From contig JAZOMZ010000011.1 of assembly GCA_045654205.1 (NCBI GenBank), positions 186,001 through 250,000 of the forward strand: a stretch of DNA of 64,000 nucleotides. Reading direction: 5' to 3'. The DNA comes from Enterocola sp045654205 (lineage in GTDB: Bacteria > Bacteroidota > Bacteroidia > Bacteroidales > Paludibacteraceae). Shown here in pieces: positions 38,101-44,675 of the stretch; position 1 is the stretch's first letter, and each line of letters opens with the position of its first letter. Position numbers and translations under genes: made by a program. The notes beneath the pieces are model-generated. The model did no database searches and had not been told where the DNA came from. It worked only from the letters and a program-made list of their open reading frames with translations.

Positions 38101-38867
38101 CTCCACACAAACCAAGTGGCATTAAGGCTGCTATTATCCGTGAAAAAGGCACAAACGGTGAACGTGAAATGGCTTACTCACTATATCTAGCAGGCTTTGA
38201 CGTGAAAGACGTTCACATGACCGACCTTGCAACTGGTCGTGAAACCCTAGAAGATGTGAATATGATTGTATTCTGCGGTGGTTTCTCAAACTCAGACGTA
38301 CTTGGTAGTGCAAAAGGTTGGGCTGGTGGCTTCCTTTACAACGAAAAAGCTAAAAAAGCCCTTGACAACTTCTACGCTCGCAAAGACACCTTAAGCTTAG
38401 GTATCTGTAATGGTTGCCAACTTATGGTTGAACTAAACCTTGTGAACCCAGAATACGAAAAACGCACTCGTATGCTTCACAACAACTCTCACAAATTTGA
38501 ATCAAACTTCGTGGGACTAACTATTCCAGAAAATGATTCTGTAATGTTTGGAAGCCTATCTGGTAGCCGTTTAGGTATTTGGGTGGCTCACGGCGAAGGT
38601 AAATTCTCACTTCCAATGGGCGAAGAAAATTACAATATCATTGCTAAATATACACACGCAGGTTACCCTGCAAACCCTAACGGTTCTGACTACAATGTAG
38701 CAGGTATCTGCTCAGCAGATGGTCGTCACCTAGCAATGATGCCTCACTTGGAACGTGCTATCTTCCCATGGCAATGGGCACACTATCCAGCAGGACGCCA
38801 AGACGAAATCACCCCATGGGTGGAAGCGTTTGTAAATGCCCGCGTCTGGATTGAAAATAATAAGTAA
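35190..38867 (+). CDS. purL: Phosphoribosylformylglycinamidine synthase (large, single-chain)
   Basis: 1225 aa, the size of the large single-chain PurL. Conserved synthase motifs are SQVNSEHCRHKIFNG, AETHNFPTTVEPFNGAATGT and SIHDHGAGGHLNCLSELVE. The C-terminal class I glutamine amidotransferase (about 970-1225) has the nucleophile Cys in GICNGCQLM and the His/Glu pair near MPHLERAIFPWQW. It makes FGAM from FGAR, glutamine and ATP, the fourth step of purine synthesis. It is a solitary purine gene here with its own promoter. Codon use is of the highly expressed type. A very long hairpin follows the stop codon. Confidence 0.98.
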   Translation: MIVFFKTPANTILAVETEVNFGAEDANKLCWLFDNAEILSETEISGEFIGPRREMITPWSTNAVEITQNMGLQGIKRIEEYYANTEDSSFDPMLQRKYSGLDQELFTINKQPEPIVYIEDIVAYNQQEGLALNADEIAYLNGIAEKLGRKLTDSEVFGFSQVNSEHCRHKIFNGLYVIDGEEKELSLFKLIKKTSEENPNRLVSAYKDNVAFNEGPKIQQFAPKSGDKPDFFEITEIDSVISLKAETHNFPTTVEPFNGAATGTGGEIRDRLGGGKASLPIAGTAVYMTSYPRLEAGKSWEESIKERNWLYQTPEQILIKASNGASDFGNKFGQPLICGSLLCFEHEENEKQYGFDKVIMLAGGVGFGTKRDALKGEPEPGEKVVVIGGDNYRIGMGGGAVSSVDTGLYANAIELNAVQRANPEMQKRAANVIRTLAESTNNPIVSIHDHGAGGHLNCLSELVETTGGKIDMSKLPIGDPTLSAKEIIGNESQERMGLLMKEEDLELVKRIADRERAPMYVVGETTGDMNFVFEQADGEKPINLRLDYMIGKPPRTVITDNTVNETYANASTNADKIEEYLKNVLSMEHVACKDWLTNKVDRSVTGKIARQQCAGELQLPLNDCGVVALDYQGKEGIATSIGHAPIAALADPAAGSVLAIAESLTNIVWAPLNDGIKGVSLSANWMWPCKNEGEDARLYKAVEACSDFACELGINIPTGKDSLSMTQKYGDKKVFSPGTVIISAGAGVSDVKKVVSPVLVNDKRSNIYYIDFSFCDLELGGSVLYQTLNKVGKNVPTVKNPEYFADAFNCVQEMINCGWVMAGHDISEGGIITALLEMCFANTKGGLNINFSGLAEKDLIKLLFAENPGVFIQTRNQEDVEKFLEANGIGFAKIGYPIEERVINVVADQDNFSINIDEMRDVWYRPSYLLDRKQSGEQCAKERFENYKNQALDLNILSSFTGQLSQFDLKAPHKPSGIKAAIIREKGTNGEREMAYSLYLAGFDVKDVHMTDLATGRETLEDVNMIVFCGGFSNSDVLGSAKGWAGGFLYNEKAKKALDNFYARKDTLSLGICNGCQLMVELNLVNPEYEKRTRMLHNNSHKFESNFVGLTIPENDSVMFGSLSGSRLGIWVAHGEGKFSLPMGEENYNIIAKYTHAGYPANPNGSDYNVAGICSADGRHLAMMPHLERAIFPWQWAHYPAGRQDEITPWVEAFVNARVWIENNK

Positions 38868-38868
38868 G

Positions 38869-39034
38869 AATTTTATACTTAAAAATGCGATATTGCGATG
38901 AGCGGGAATAGATTTTAAGAAATTATTGGCGTATAACAAAAGCGTTGTTTGAACGAAGTGAGTTTAGCTTTTGTAGTCAATAATGAGTAAAATCCCGCGA
39001 AGAGCTCTACTCGCAATTTTTAAGGTATAAAATT
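38869..39034. repeat. 166-bp near-palindromic element between purL and chrA
   Basis: The outer arms AATTTTATACTTAAAAATGC (from 38869) and GCAATTTTTAAGGTATAAAA (39013-39032) pair, with bulges. The next level is GCGGGA (38902-38907) with TCCCGC (38993-38998), then ATTATTG with CAATAAT, and ACAAAAGC with GCTTTTGT. The apical loop carries GAACGAAGTGAG. No ORF is present. It may serve as the purL terminator, but it is far longer than needed. Confidence 0.75.
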
Positions 39035-39045
39035 AAAATGGAAAT

Positions 39046-39579
39046 ATGTTATTAAAATTATTTATAGCATTTTTTAAAATAGGAGCCTTCACCTTTGGTG
39101 GAGGCTATGCTATGATACCCATTATCGAAAAAGAGGTAGTGGACAAAAATCATTGGCTAACAAAAGAAGAATTCATCGATATGCTAGCCGTGGTACAAAG
39201 CCTTCCTGGCCCTATTGCTATAAATAGTTCTGTATATATTGGCTACAAAATAGCCAAGTTTTGGGGTAGTTTAGTCTGCGCTTTGGGTGCAGCCCTACCC
39301 TCTTTTATTATTATCCTCTTCATTGCCATTGTATTTACAGACGTACAAGACAATCCTACCATAGAAAAGATATTTAAAGGCATACGTCCTGCGGTGGTGG
39401 CACTTATTGTAGTTCCTGTAATTTTCATGGCAAAAACTGCAAAAATCACTTGGAAGACAGTTTGGATTCCTATTGCTGTGGCTGCTGTGGTGGCATATTT
39501 AGGACTTTCTCCTGCATATATTATTGTAATTACTGCTGCACTTGGCATATTATTTTCCTTTACTAGAAAAGACAAATGA
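39046..39579 (+). CDS. chrA: Chromate transporter (CHR family), first half-protein
   Basis: 177 aa. The CHR domain signature is FFKIGAFTFGGGYAMIPIIE, followed by VVQSLPGPIAINSSVYIGYK and membrane helices to the C-terminus. CHR proteins act as single long proteins or as pairs of short homologous halves with opposite topology. Here the second half follows with a 4-bp overlap (ATGA). Known members export chromate, although many short pairs in anaerobes have unproven substrates. The start at 39046 is chosen because it begins directly at the conserved amphipathic N-terminus. Confidence 0.93.
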   Translation: MLLKLFIAFFKIGAFTFGGGYAMIPIIEKEVVDKNHWLTKEEFIDMLAVVQSLPGPIAINSSVYIGYKIAKFWGSLVCALGAALPSFIIILFIAIVFTDVQDNPTIEKIFKGIRPAVVALIVVPVIFMAKTAKITWKTVWIPIAVAAVVAYLGLSPAYIIVITAALGILFSFTRKDK

Positions 39580-40100
39580 TGACTTACCTTACATTATTCT
39601 GGAGTTTCTTTAAAATCGGAATTTTCGGTTTTGGGGGCGGTTATGCCATACTTGCAATGATAGAAAACGAAGTGGTTGACACCTATGGTTGGATGACCAC
39701 CGCAGAATTTACAGATATTGTAGCAATTTCTCAAGCCACTCCTGGTCCTATCGCCATAAACTGCGCCACATATGTGGGTTATAGTGCCACTGATTCTATC
39801 TTAGGTTCTGCACTTGCCACATTTGCAGTGTGCCTTCCTGCACTTATTCTTGCTTCACTTGCAGCGCGCTTTATCTACAAATTTAGAAACAACAAATATG
39901 TAGAAGCTGCATTCAATGGCTTAAGACCTGCCGTTGTAGGCTTAATTTTAGCCGCTGGCTTAACACTCCTAAACGAGGAGAACTTCACCGACTACATCAG
40001 CGTTATTATCTTCGCCGTTGTAGCAGTTGCCTCTTACTTCAAAGCCAACCCAATCATCCTCCTTCTCCTTAGCGGCATTGCTGGGTATCTGATATACTAG
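39576..40100 (+). CDS. Chromate transporter (CHR family), second half-protein
   Basis: 174 aa, homologous to its partner. FFKIGIFGFGGGYAILAMIE and AISQATPGPIAINCATYVGY repeat the CHR signature, with later helices ILASLAARFIYKF and SVIIFAVVAVASYF. It ends NPIILLLLSGIAGYLIY. The last 54 bases, including the stop codon, recur with 47 of 54 identities at 44371-44424, far downstream, which suggests that the locus was once rearranged. Coupled by ATGA to the first half, the two should form one heteromeric transporter. Confidence 0.92.
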   Translation: MMTYLTLFWSFFKIGIFGFGGGYAILAMIENEVVDTYGWMTTAEFTDIVAISQATPGPIAINCATYVGYSATDSILGSALATFAVCLPALILASLAARFIYKFRNNKYVEAAFNGLRPAVVGLILAAGLTLLNEENFTDYISVIIFAVVAVASYFKANPIILLLLSGIAGYLIY

Positions 40101-40103
40101 TGA

Positions 40104-40131
40104 GGAGTTAGGAGTTAGGAGTTAGGAGTTA
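40104..40131 (+). repeat. GGAGTTA heptamer, four perfect tandem copies
   Basis: Four contiguous GGAGTTA units start 4 bp after the chromate transporter stop and end 43 bp before the -7 element of the DUF3791 gene. They are followed by TTTCTC-type and CATTTATAATT repeats. Confidence 0.85.
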
Positions 40132-40173
40132 AAATTTCTCCTTTCTCATTTATAATTTCTCATTTATAATTAC

Positions 40174-40181
40174 TATCTTTG
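40174..40181 (+). promoter_or_regulatory. -7 element of DUF3791/DUF3990 cassette
   Basis: TATCTTTG is an exact TAnnTTTG match, 16 bp before the DUF3791 ATG. Confidence 0.6.
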
Positions 40182-40197
40182 CTAAAACTGAAATACT

Positions 40198-40422
40198 ATG
40201 AGTAGAGAAGAAAAAAATAGAATTTCATATTATATTGCATGTATAGGAGCTTTTGCAGAAAGGTTTTCTATTAGCAATGCTTTTGCTTATAATTACCTAT
40301 TAAGATACAGTGCATTAGACTTTATCTACGACCATTACGAAACAGAACACACTCTTTCTATTGACGATGCAGTAGAAGATATGTATCAAATTTGCAAACG
40401 AAACGGAGGAGCATTAGTATGA
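40198..40422 (+). CDS. DUF3791 family small protein
   Basis: 74 aa. ISYYIACIGAFAERFSISNA, then YNYLLRYSALDFIYDHYETE, HTLSIDDAVEDM and ICKRNGGAL match the DUF3791 pattern, a small helical protein usually encoded just before a DUF3990 gene. The stop overlaps the DUF3990 start (ATGA). In this layout it could be the antitoxin or immunity partner of the putative ADP-ribosyltransferase-like protein. That role is inferred from gene order only, with no DNA-binding motif visible. Confidence 0.85.
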   Translation: MSREEKNRISYYIACIGAFAERFSISNAFAYNYLLRYSALDFIYDHYETEHTLSIDDAVEDMYQICKRNGGALV

Positions 40423-40889
40423 TTTTATATCATGGTTCTAATATTGAAATTGACAAAATTGACCTAAACAAAACAAGAAGAGGGAAAGATTTTGGAAAAG
40501 GTTTTTATGTTAGTGCCGACTATAGACAGGCTGTAGATTTTGCTCATAATGTTATAAAGAGAGAAGGCTCTGGCTCTCCTACAGTTACCTCATTTCAACT
40601 AGATGAAAATATTCTAAACCAACTATCAGTTAAAAGGTTTGAAAACTATTCAAAAGAATGGGCAGAATTTGTTCTTGCAAACCGCAAAAATAAATCAGAC
40701 AACCCTTTACACAATTACGACATAGTAATAGGACCTATTGCTGATGACAATGTTGGCACACAAATTCGTCGCCTAATGCAAGGTTTTATTTCGTTTGAGG
40801 TATTCCTTGAAGAAATTAAATATAACAAAATAACTTTCCAATACTTTTTCGGAACAGAAAATGCAATAAAACATTTAAAGAGACTATGA
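40419..40889 (+). CDS. DUF3990 family protein, putative ADP-ribosyltransferase-like fold
   Basis: 156 aa from the ATG at 40419, which overlaps the upstream stop; an in-frame start at 40392 lies inside the upstream gene. The protein opens with LYHGSNIEIDKIDLNKTRRG, then KDFGKGFYVSADYRQAVDFA, YDIVIGPIADDNVG and ITFQYFFGTENAIKHL. The YHGS...GFY.s....A pattern resembles ADP-ribosyltransferases, and DUF3990 has been linked to that fold. It sits between two very small genes with 4-bp overlaps on both sides, as toxin modules often do. NAD-dependent modification of a host or phage target is plausible but untested. Confidence 0.82.
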   Translation: MILYHGSNIEIDKIDLNKTRRGKDFGKGFYVSADYRQAVDFAHNVIKREGSGSPTVTSFQLDENILNQLSVKRFENYSKEWAEFVLANRKNKSDNPLHNYDIVIGPIADDNVGTQIRRLMQGFISFEVFLEEIKYNKITFQYFFGTENAIKHLKRL

Positions 40890-41101
40890 CACCTAGCGAA
40901 AAACAATTTTTAATAGAAATGCTTTGCGAAGATCTTGTTCCTATGATAATGGAAGAATATCACTTAACTGATAAAGAAGCAATAAATAAACTATATCAAT
41001 CAAATACATTTGCAAAAATAGAAGACCCAGAAACTGGCTTGTATTACCAAGGGCCGGTTTATGTATTTGAATTCCTAAAAGAAGAATTTTCAAGCAAATA
41101 A
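40886..41101 (+). CDS. Small acidic protein downstream of DUF3990
   Basis: 71 aa, not assigned to a named family with confidence. MLCEDLVPMIMEEYHLTDKE, then AINKLYQSNTFAKIEDPETG and LYYQGPVYVFEFLKEEF form an acidic, helical protein of a type that recurs beside DUF3791/DUF3990 genes. It starts with a 4-bp overlap of the DUF3990 stop, so it is translated with it. It may be a second regulatory or neutralising partner. Confidence 0.78.
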   Translation: MTPSEKQFLIEMLCEDLVPMIMEEYHLTDKEAINKLYQSNTFAKIEDPETGLYYQGPVYVFEFLKEEFSSK

Positions 41102-41148
41102 ATAACATTTATTAACAATTAAATTCTAAACTAGGGAATATTTTTATA

Positions 41149-41156
41149 TATTTTTG
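41149..41156 (+). promoter_or_regulatory. -7 element of the 6S-like RNA
   Basis: TATTTTTG fits TAnnTTTG and predicts a transcript start at about 41163, at the base of the first hairpin of the RNA. Confidence 0.6.
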
Positions 41157-41162
41157 CAATAT

Positions 41163-41352
41163 CAATCCAAAGTGGATTGGTATTCTTTATATAAGCCTAA
41201 TCGTTCCGCAAATTACCACACAAAGACCGAATCAGGCTTTATAAAATCTCAACATGGGTGTACTGCGTTTTATTACGTAGTGCTCAATTCATTGTTGAGA
41301 TAGGATGTGGTAATCCTGCGGAACGGGTGAATAGGCACTACGTTCTTTTTTT
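41163..41352 (+). ncRNA. ssrS: 6S RNA-like structured RNA
   Basis: The stretch of about 190 nt has no ORF but folds along nearly its whole length. A 5' hairpin is CAATCC/GGATTG. The closing stem is GCCTA/TAGGC plus CGTTCCGCA (41202-41210) with TGCGGAACG (41317-41325). The next stem is ATTACCACA (41212-41220) with TGTGGTAAT (41305-41313). A large central bubble follows, then TCTCAACA (41247-41254) with TGTTGAGA (41293-41300), and an apical ACTGCG/CGTAGT hairpin. A T-run (41345-41352) ends it. A long rod with a central bubble mimicking open promoter DNA is the architecture of 6S RNA, which binds the housekeeping RNA polymerase. The size also fits. A Bacteroidota-specific 6S class is the best call. 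Confidence 0.75.
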
Positions 41353-41412
41353 TATGTGTAAGTGTCCTATAAATTCTCAAGGCAATAATGCACATAACTT
41401 AAATACTACATT

Positions 41413-42465
41413 ATGAAAAACAAAAGATTTACACTATTATTACCTCTTATTTGCATAGCAATTAGTATGGCTGCAAATAATAGTTTTATATTTTTTACTC
41501 GTGTTCCTAAATATGAAAGTATATCATTAAAGAATATAGGTGATAATATGACACTAACCATAGACAAAAACTATCAAGTTAAAATTTATGGTTCAAAGAG
41601 TGGTGATAAAATTGATTCTTACATTAACGGATCTGGTAATTTATCATGGGACATCGCATCTGATCGCTTATTTATTGACCTGTCAGGAAAAGTATCTGGA
41701 AGTTATAGTGATTCTAAAGATATTTACGAAACCACAAGAAAAGTTGATGGTTGGGGAATAATAGAAAGAGGATTAACAGGAGGACGTTCTGGGAATAGAT
41801 ATAAGTATGAACGCAGTTATAGCCATACAGAATATTATAGTGCCTCTGGAAGTCGTTCTTTTAGTAAAACATTATATTTATATGTTTCTGACGACGGAAG
41901 GATTTCACTTTCTTCAGGCACGCTTGGGAATGCAACACTAACTGGCGACATAACACGTACGGTTTCATTCAGTATATCTGATAGTTATTTTACCCCATCT
42001 TATGGTTCTTCTATTGCCTCTTCAGAAAATACAACTGATGAATTTGGCAGATGGCAATGGAATAGCACTCGTACACACTTGTATTTAAAATCTGCAAACT
42101 CTGAAAACACTTTAAATATTGCAATTAATGATAGTTTAAATACAAAATCATTATACTTTGAATGTAAAGACACAACTATGGTTGGTACTAGTATTAACAC
42201 TACTGATGATGGATACACATTAAAACAATTTATGATAGGTTTTGAAGATGGTATTAAACTTAATCTATCCTTACAAGAGATAGATGAACAATACTATTAT
42301 GCTGAATATAATAGATTTTTAGCAACACTAAACAAAGATGCAAATTCTATTATAGATCAATTAAAAAATAAAAAACTTCTATTATTTGCATATGAAAAAC
42401 TAGGAAAAAAATATACAGACATTTATATCCTAGAAGGATTAGAAATTATTTTAAACTATCTGTAA
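41413..42465 (+). CDS. Secreted protein of unknown function, beta-rich
   Basis: 350 aa, not recognised. A signal peptide (LLLPLICIAISMAANNS) is followed by beta-rich, Ser/Gly/Tyr-rich sequence (e.g. YINGSGNLSWDIASDRLFID, YERSYSHTEYYSASGSRSFS) without cysteines, and then a helical C-terminal third. Two bases separate it from the CsgG-like gene and both seem part of one three-gene unit. The composition suggests an envelope or surface protein. The gene is markedly AT-rich compared with purL or fba. No function is proposed. Confidence 0.72.
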   Translation: MKNKRFTLLLPLICIAISMAANNSFIFFTRVPKYESISLKNIGDNMTLTIDKNYQVKIYGSKSGDKIDSYINGSGNLSWDIASDRLFIDLSGKVSGSYSDSKDIYETTRKVDGWGIIERGLTGGRSGNRYKYERSYSHTEYYSASGSRSFSKTLYLYVSDDGRISLSSGTLGNATLTGDITRTVSFSISDSYFTPSYGSSIASSENTTDEFGRWQWNSTRTHLYLKSANSENTLNIAINDSLNTKSLYFECKDTTMVGTSINTTDDGYTLKQFMIGFEDGIKLNLSLQEIDEQYYYAEYNRFLATLNKDANSIIDQLKNKKLLLFAYEKLGKKYTDIYILEGLEIILNYL

Positions 42466-42466
42466 A

Positions 42467-43591
42467 ATGAAAAAGGCAGTTATACTCTTATTTTCAATAT
42501 TCTGTTTTTCATCTATACTTATTGCTAATAACCAACTTAAAATAGCTATTCTTGAGCTCAGACCCGGAGTTGGATTGCAGCAAAGCAGAGTGGAAGGCTT
42601 AGCAGATATGTTAACATTGGAACTATATCAATCTGGTCATTTTTCTATAATTGAAAGAACTCAAGTTCAGCAAGTTTTAAAAGCTAATAATTTCACTGGA
42701 AAGCAATTAACTTTCAAAGAACAACAATTTATTGGAGAAAAACTAAAAGTTGACGCAGTTCTAATAGGCACTGTCAATTACATAGTTAGAGATACAAAAT
42801 TGGCCTCTGATGGTGATACTAAATTTAATTCTGGTGAATATAACATTTCAATTAGATTAGTTAGTGTTTCTGATGGCAGTGTTTTATCTTCAGCAGGAAC
42901 AGATGGCAGAGGAAGAAGAGAAAGTGAAATAATGAAAGAAATAGCAGTGCAATTAGCACAAAATCTAGATTCTCAGTACATTGAAAAGAAAGTACATCTT
43001 CTCTATGACTATCTGTATGTATACCCTGAAGATTTGGGAATATTCTCCTCAAATCCTGAGTTGCTAATAAATATAACAAATAAAAATGCGGCTTATGGTT
43101 ATACAGATTGGAGACTACCAACACAAGAAGAAATGAGTTTATTAGAAGCAAATACTCGTTTAATAAGTTTGAATCGTAGTACGTCATACGCCTATCAAAA
43201 TATATGGAATTACCAAAAAGGAAATTTTACAGTGAGATTAGTCAGAAGTAAAGTTGTTACTCAACAGAAAATCTCTAATTCTGCTATGCCATACTTTGAA
43301 AATGAAACTTATAATTTTGGAATAATACCAATTCTAGGTGGCACTGTTACTGGCTTTTACAGACTACAAAATCCATCACAAGATAATGTATACATCAAAA
43401 ATGTAAATACCACGAACTCTAGCATACGAATTTCATGGGATAAAGGAACTATATCACCTGGAGAGTTTGGCAGTATCAACATCTCGTATAATCCTAATGG
43501 TAGACAAGGAGTTACTCTAAATCATACCATAAATGTAGAATTAAGCAATGGTCAAAGATTTACACTATACGTTCGTGGTAGAGTTAAATAA
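42467..43591 (+). CDS. CsgG-like envelope protein with extra C-terminal modules
   Basis: 374 aa. A signal peptide ends at ILIANN. Residues 25-180 match the CsgG/LpoB/FlgO-type fold: IAILELRPGVGLQQSRVEGL, GHFSIIERTQVQQVLKANNF, KVDAVLIGTVNYIVRD and ISIRLVSVSDGSVLSSAG. There is no lipobox. A short DUF1566-like segment follows (YGYTDWRLPTQEEMSLLEAN), then a DUF1573-like Ig domain (about 285-374; FGIIPILGGTVTGFYRLQNP and SPGEFGSINISYNPNGRQG). CsgG itself is the curli secretion pore, but many CsgG-like proteins are lipid-side sensors or scaffolds. The fusion with DUF1566- and DUF1573-like parts is unusual. Confidence 0.8.
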   Translation: MKKAVILLFSIFCFSSILIANNQLKIAILELRPGVGLQQSRVEGLADMLTLELYQSGHFSIIERTQVQQVLKANNFTGKQLTFKEQQFIGEKLKVDAVLIGTVNYIVRDTKLASDGDTKFNSGEYNISIRLVSVSDGSVLSSAGTDGRGRRESEIMKEIAVQLAQNLDSQYIEKKVHLLYDYLYVYPEDLGIFSSNPELLINITNKNAAYGYTDWRLPTQEEMSLLEANTRLISLNRSTSYAYQNIWNYQKGNFTVRLVRSKVVTQQKISNSAMPYFENETYNFGIIPILGGTVTGFYRLQNPSQDNVYIKNVNTTNSSIRISWDKGTISPGEFGSINISYNPNGRQGVTLNHTINVELSNGQRFTLYVRGRVK

Positions 43592-43609
43592 ATATATAAG
43601 TTTAATATT

Positions 43610-44260
43610 ATGAGTAAATATAATCATATACTAATAATAGTGTACATATTACTTATAAGTAGTTGTACCATAAATAAAAAATTATCAACTAATATAGAAG
43701 TAGAATATCTGTCTAAACAAGACAGCCTTTCTTTTACAGAACAAAATACTCAATATATAGATTCTACATATAAAGTATCTGAAAAACCACAAATTATATC
43801 AAACACTTCTAAAACAGAAGACACACTAAAAATTGGTTTCTATAATCAAGAAGAAATAATTAAAAAGACACCTGAGTATAATTTTGCCATGTCTGAATTA
43901 GAAAATATAAACTTAGAGTATCAAAAACAAGTTAAAATACTTCAAGAAGAATTACAAAATAAATATCAAGAATATTCATTAATTGATGATATCACTAAAA
44001 AAAAGAATAAAGAAACGGAATTAATACAGATACAGCAATCTATACAAGAATTTACAGAACATGCAAATAATGAATTGAAGAAGAAACAACAACAACTAAT
44101 AACCCCAATTATTAATAAAATTTATAGTGTTGTTAAGGAGATTGGTGATACCTATAATTTTACATATATTTTTGATAATTCTATCGGGTTTCTTCCATAT
44201 ATTTCTTTTAATGCAGAAGACATAACTCCTCTAATTAAAGAGAAACTTAATATTCAGTAA
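43610..44260 (+). CDS. OmpH/Skp-like lipoprotein
   Basis: 216 aa. The N-terminus has a lipobox LISSC with the Cys at residue 19. A Ser/Thr-rich linker follows, then an OmpH-type helical hairpin (about 80-216): KIGFYNQEEIIKKTPEYNFA, EYQKQVKILQEELQNKYQEY, and an IYSVVKEIGDTYNFTYIFDN end. Skp/OmpH proteins are periplasmic chaperones that hold unfolded outer-membrane proteins as trimers. A lipid-anchored version next to two secreted proteins suggests a dedicated chaperone for them. It is very AT-rich. The terminator follows immediately, so the three-gene unit ends here. Confidence 0.8.
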   Translation: MSKYNHILIIVYILLISSCTINKKLSTNIEVEYLSKQDSLSFTEQNTQYIDSTYKVSEKPQIISNTSKTEDTLKIGFYNQEEIIKKTPEYNFAMSELENINLEYQKQVKILQEELQNKYQEYSLIDDITKKKNKETELIQIQQSIQEFTEHANNELKKKQQQLITPIINKIYSVVKEIGDTYNFTYIFDNSIGFLPYISFNAEDITPLIKEKLNIQ

Positions 44261-44285
44261 TATTTATTAATTGATCTTTAATAAT

Positions 44286-44330
44286 AAAAATGATAGCGAC
44301 TTTAGAATTTTTAGTCGTTATCATTTTTTA
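44286..44330 (+). terminator. Terminator of the envelope cluster
   Basis: The AAAAATGATAGCGACT / AGTCGTTATCATTTTTT hairpin with an 11-nt loop ends in T-rich DNA, 25 bp after the OmpH-like stop. Confidence 0.85.
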
Positions 44331-44361
44331 TTGAGACAGTACTTCTATCTTCTCTAGAAAA

Positions 44362-44424
44362 GTCAAACTAAACCCTATCATACTCCTAGTCCTTAGCGGC
44401 ATAGCTGGGTATCTTATTTACTAG
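44362..44424 (+). pseudogene. Relic of a chromate-transporter 3' end
   Basis: In one frame 20 codons read VKLNPIILLVLSGIAGYLIY and then a stop. The intact gene at 39576-40100 ends NPIILLLLSGIAGYLIY. From the Asn codon on, 47 of 54 bases agree, and all but one difference is synonymous, so the fragment derives from a once-functional gene. Nothing upstream of it continues the homology. Together with the intact copy it brackets the 40101-44361 accessory segment. Confidence 0.75.
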
Positions 44425-44429
44425 CGATT

Positions 44430-44510
44430 TATTATTAATAAGGGTTAAACCTTAGGGATAAAAAACGAGCCTGCGGCAAAATCCCTAATATTTAACCCTC
44501 ATTAATAATA
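44430..44510. repeat. GCCTGCGGC stem-loop repeat, copy 1
   Basis: The outer arms TATTATTAATAAGGGTTAAA and TTTAACCCTCATTAATAATA pair with one mismatch. The inner TTAGGGAT/ATCCCTAA stem carries a GCC-TGC-GGC tip. It shares sequence with copies at 52871 and 60495. Between here and nrnA (44511-44643) lies only further repeat-like sequence (GTTGCTCACGTTCGGC, CTCACTTACTCGCAACTTTC). Confidence 0.85.
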
Positions 44511-44643
44511 TATAAACTGCACATTAGCTTCGCAGAAGTTGCTCACGTTCGGCATAATCAAAGCACTTTGCTTCTGCTCTCACTTACTCGCAACTTTCGG
44601 CAAAAAAAATACGTAAACGTTTTTTTTTGCACTCGGTTTGTAT

Positions 44644-44651
44644 TATCTTTG
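44644..44651 (+). promoter_or_regulatory. -7 element of nrnA
   Basis: TATCTTTG is an exact TAnnTTTG match, 24 bp before the ATG at 44676. Confidence 0.6.
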
Positions 44652-44675
44652 TAAATTGGATTAAAAGGTAAAATT

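Noticed and set aside
40392..40418. Upstream start for the DUF3990 gene
   Set aside because: It lies in the DUF3791 gene. The ATGA overlap at 40419 is the usual coupling and matches the family start.
40101..44361. Integrative element defined by the duplicated chr tail
   Set aside because: There is no integrase, and the repeats are diverged rather than identical. Kept only as a rearrangement hypothesis.
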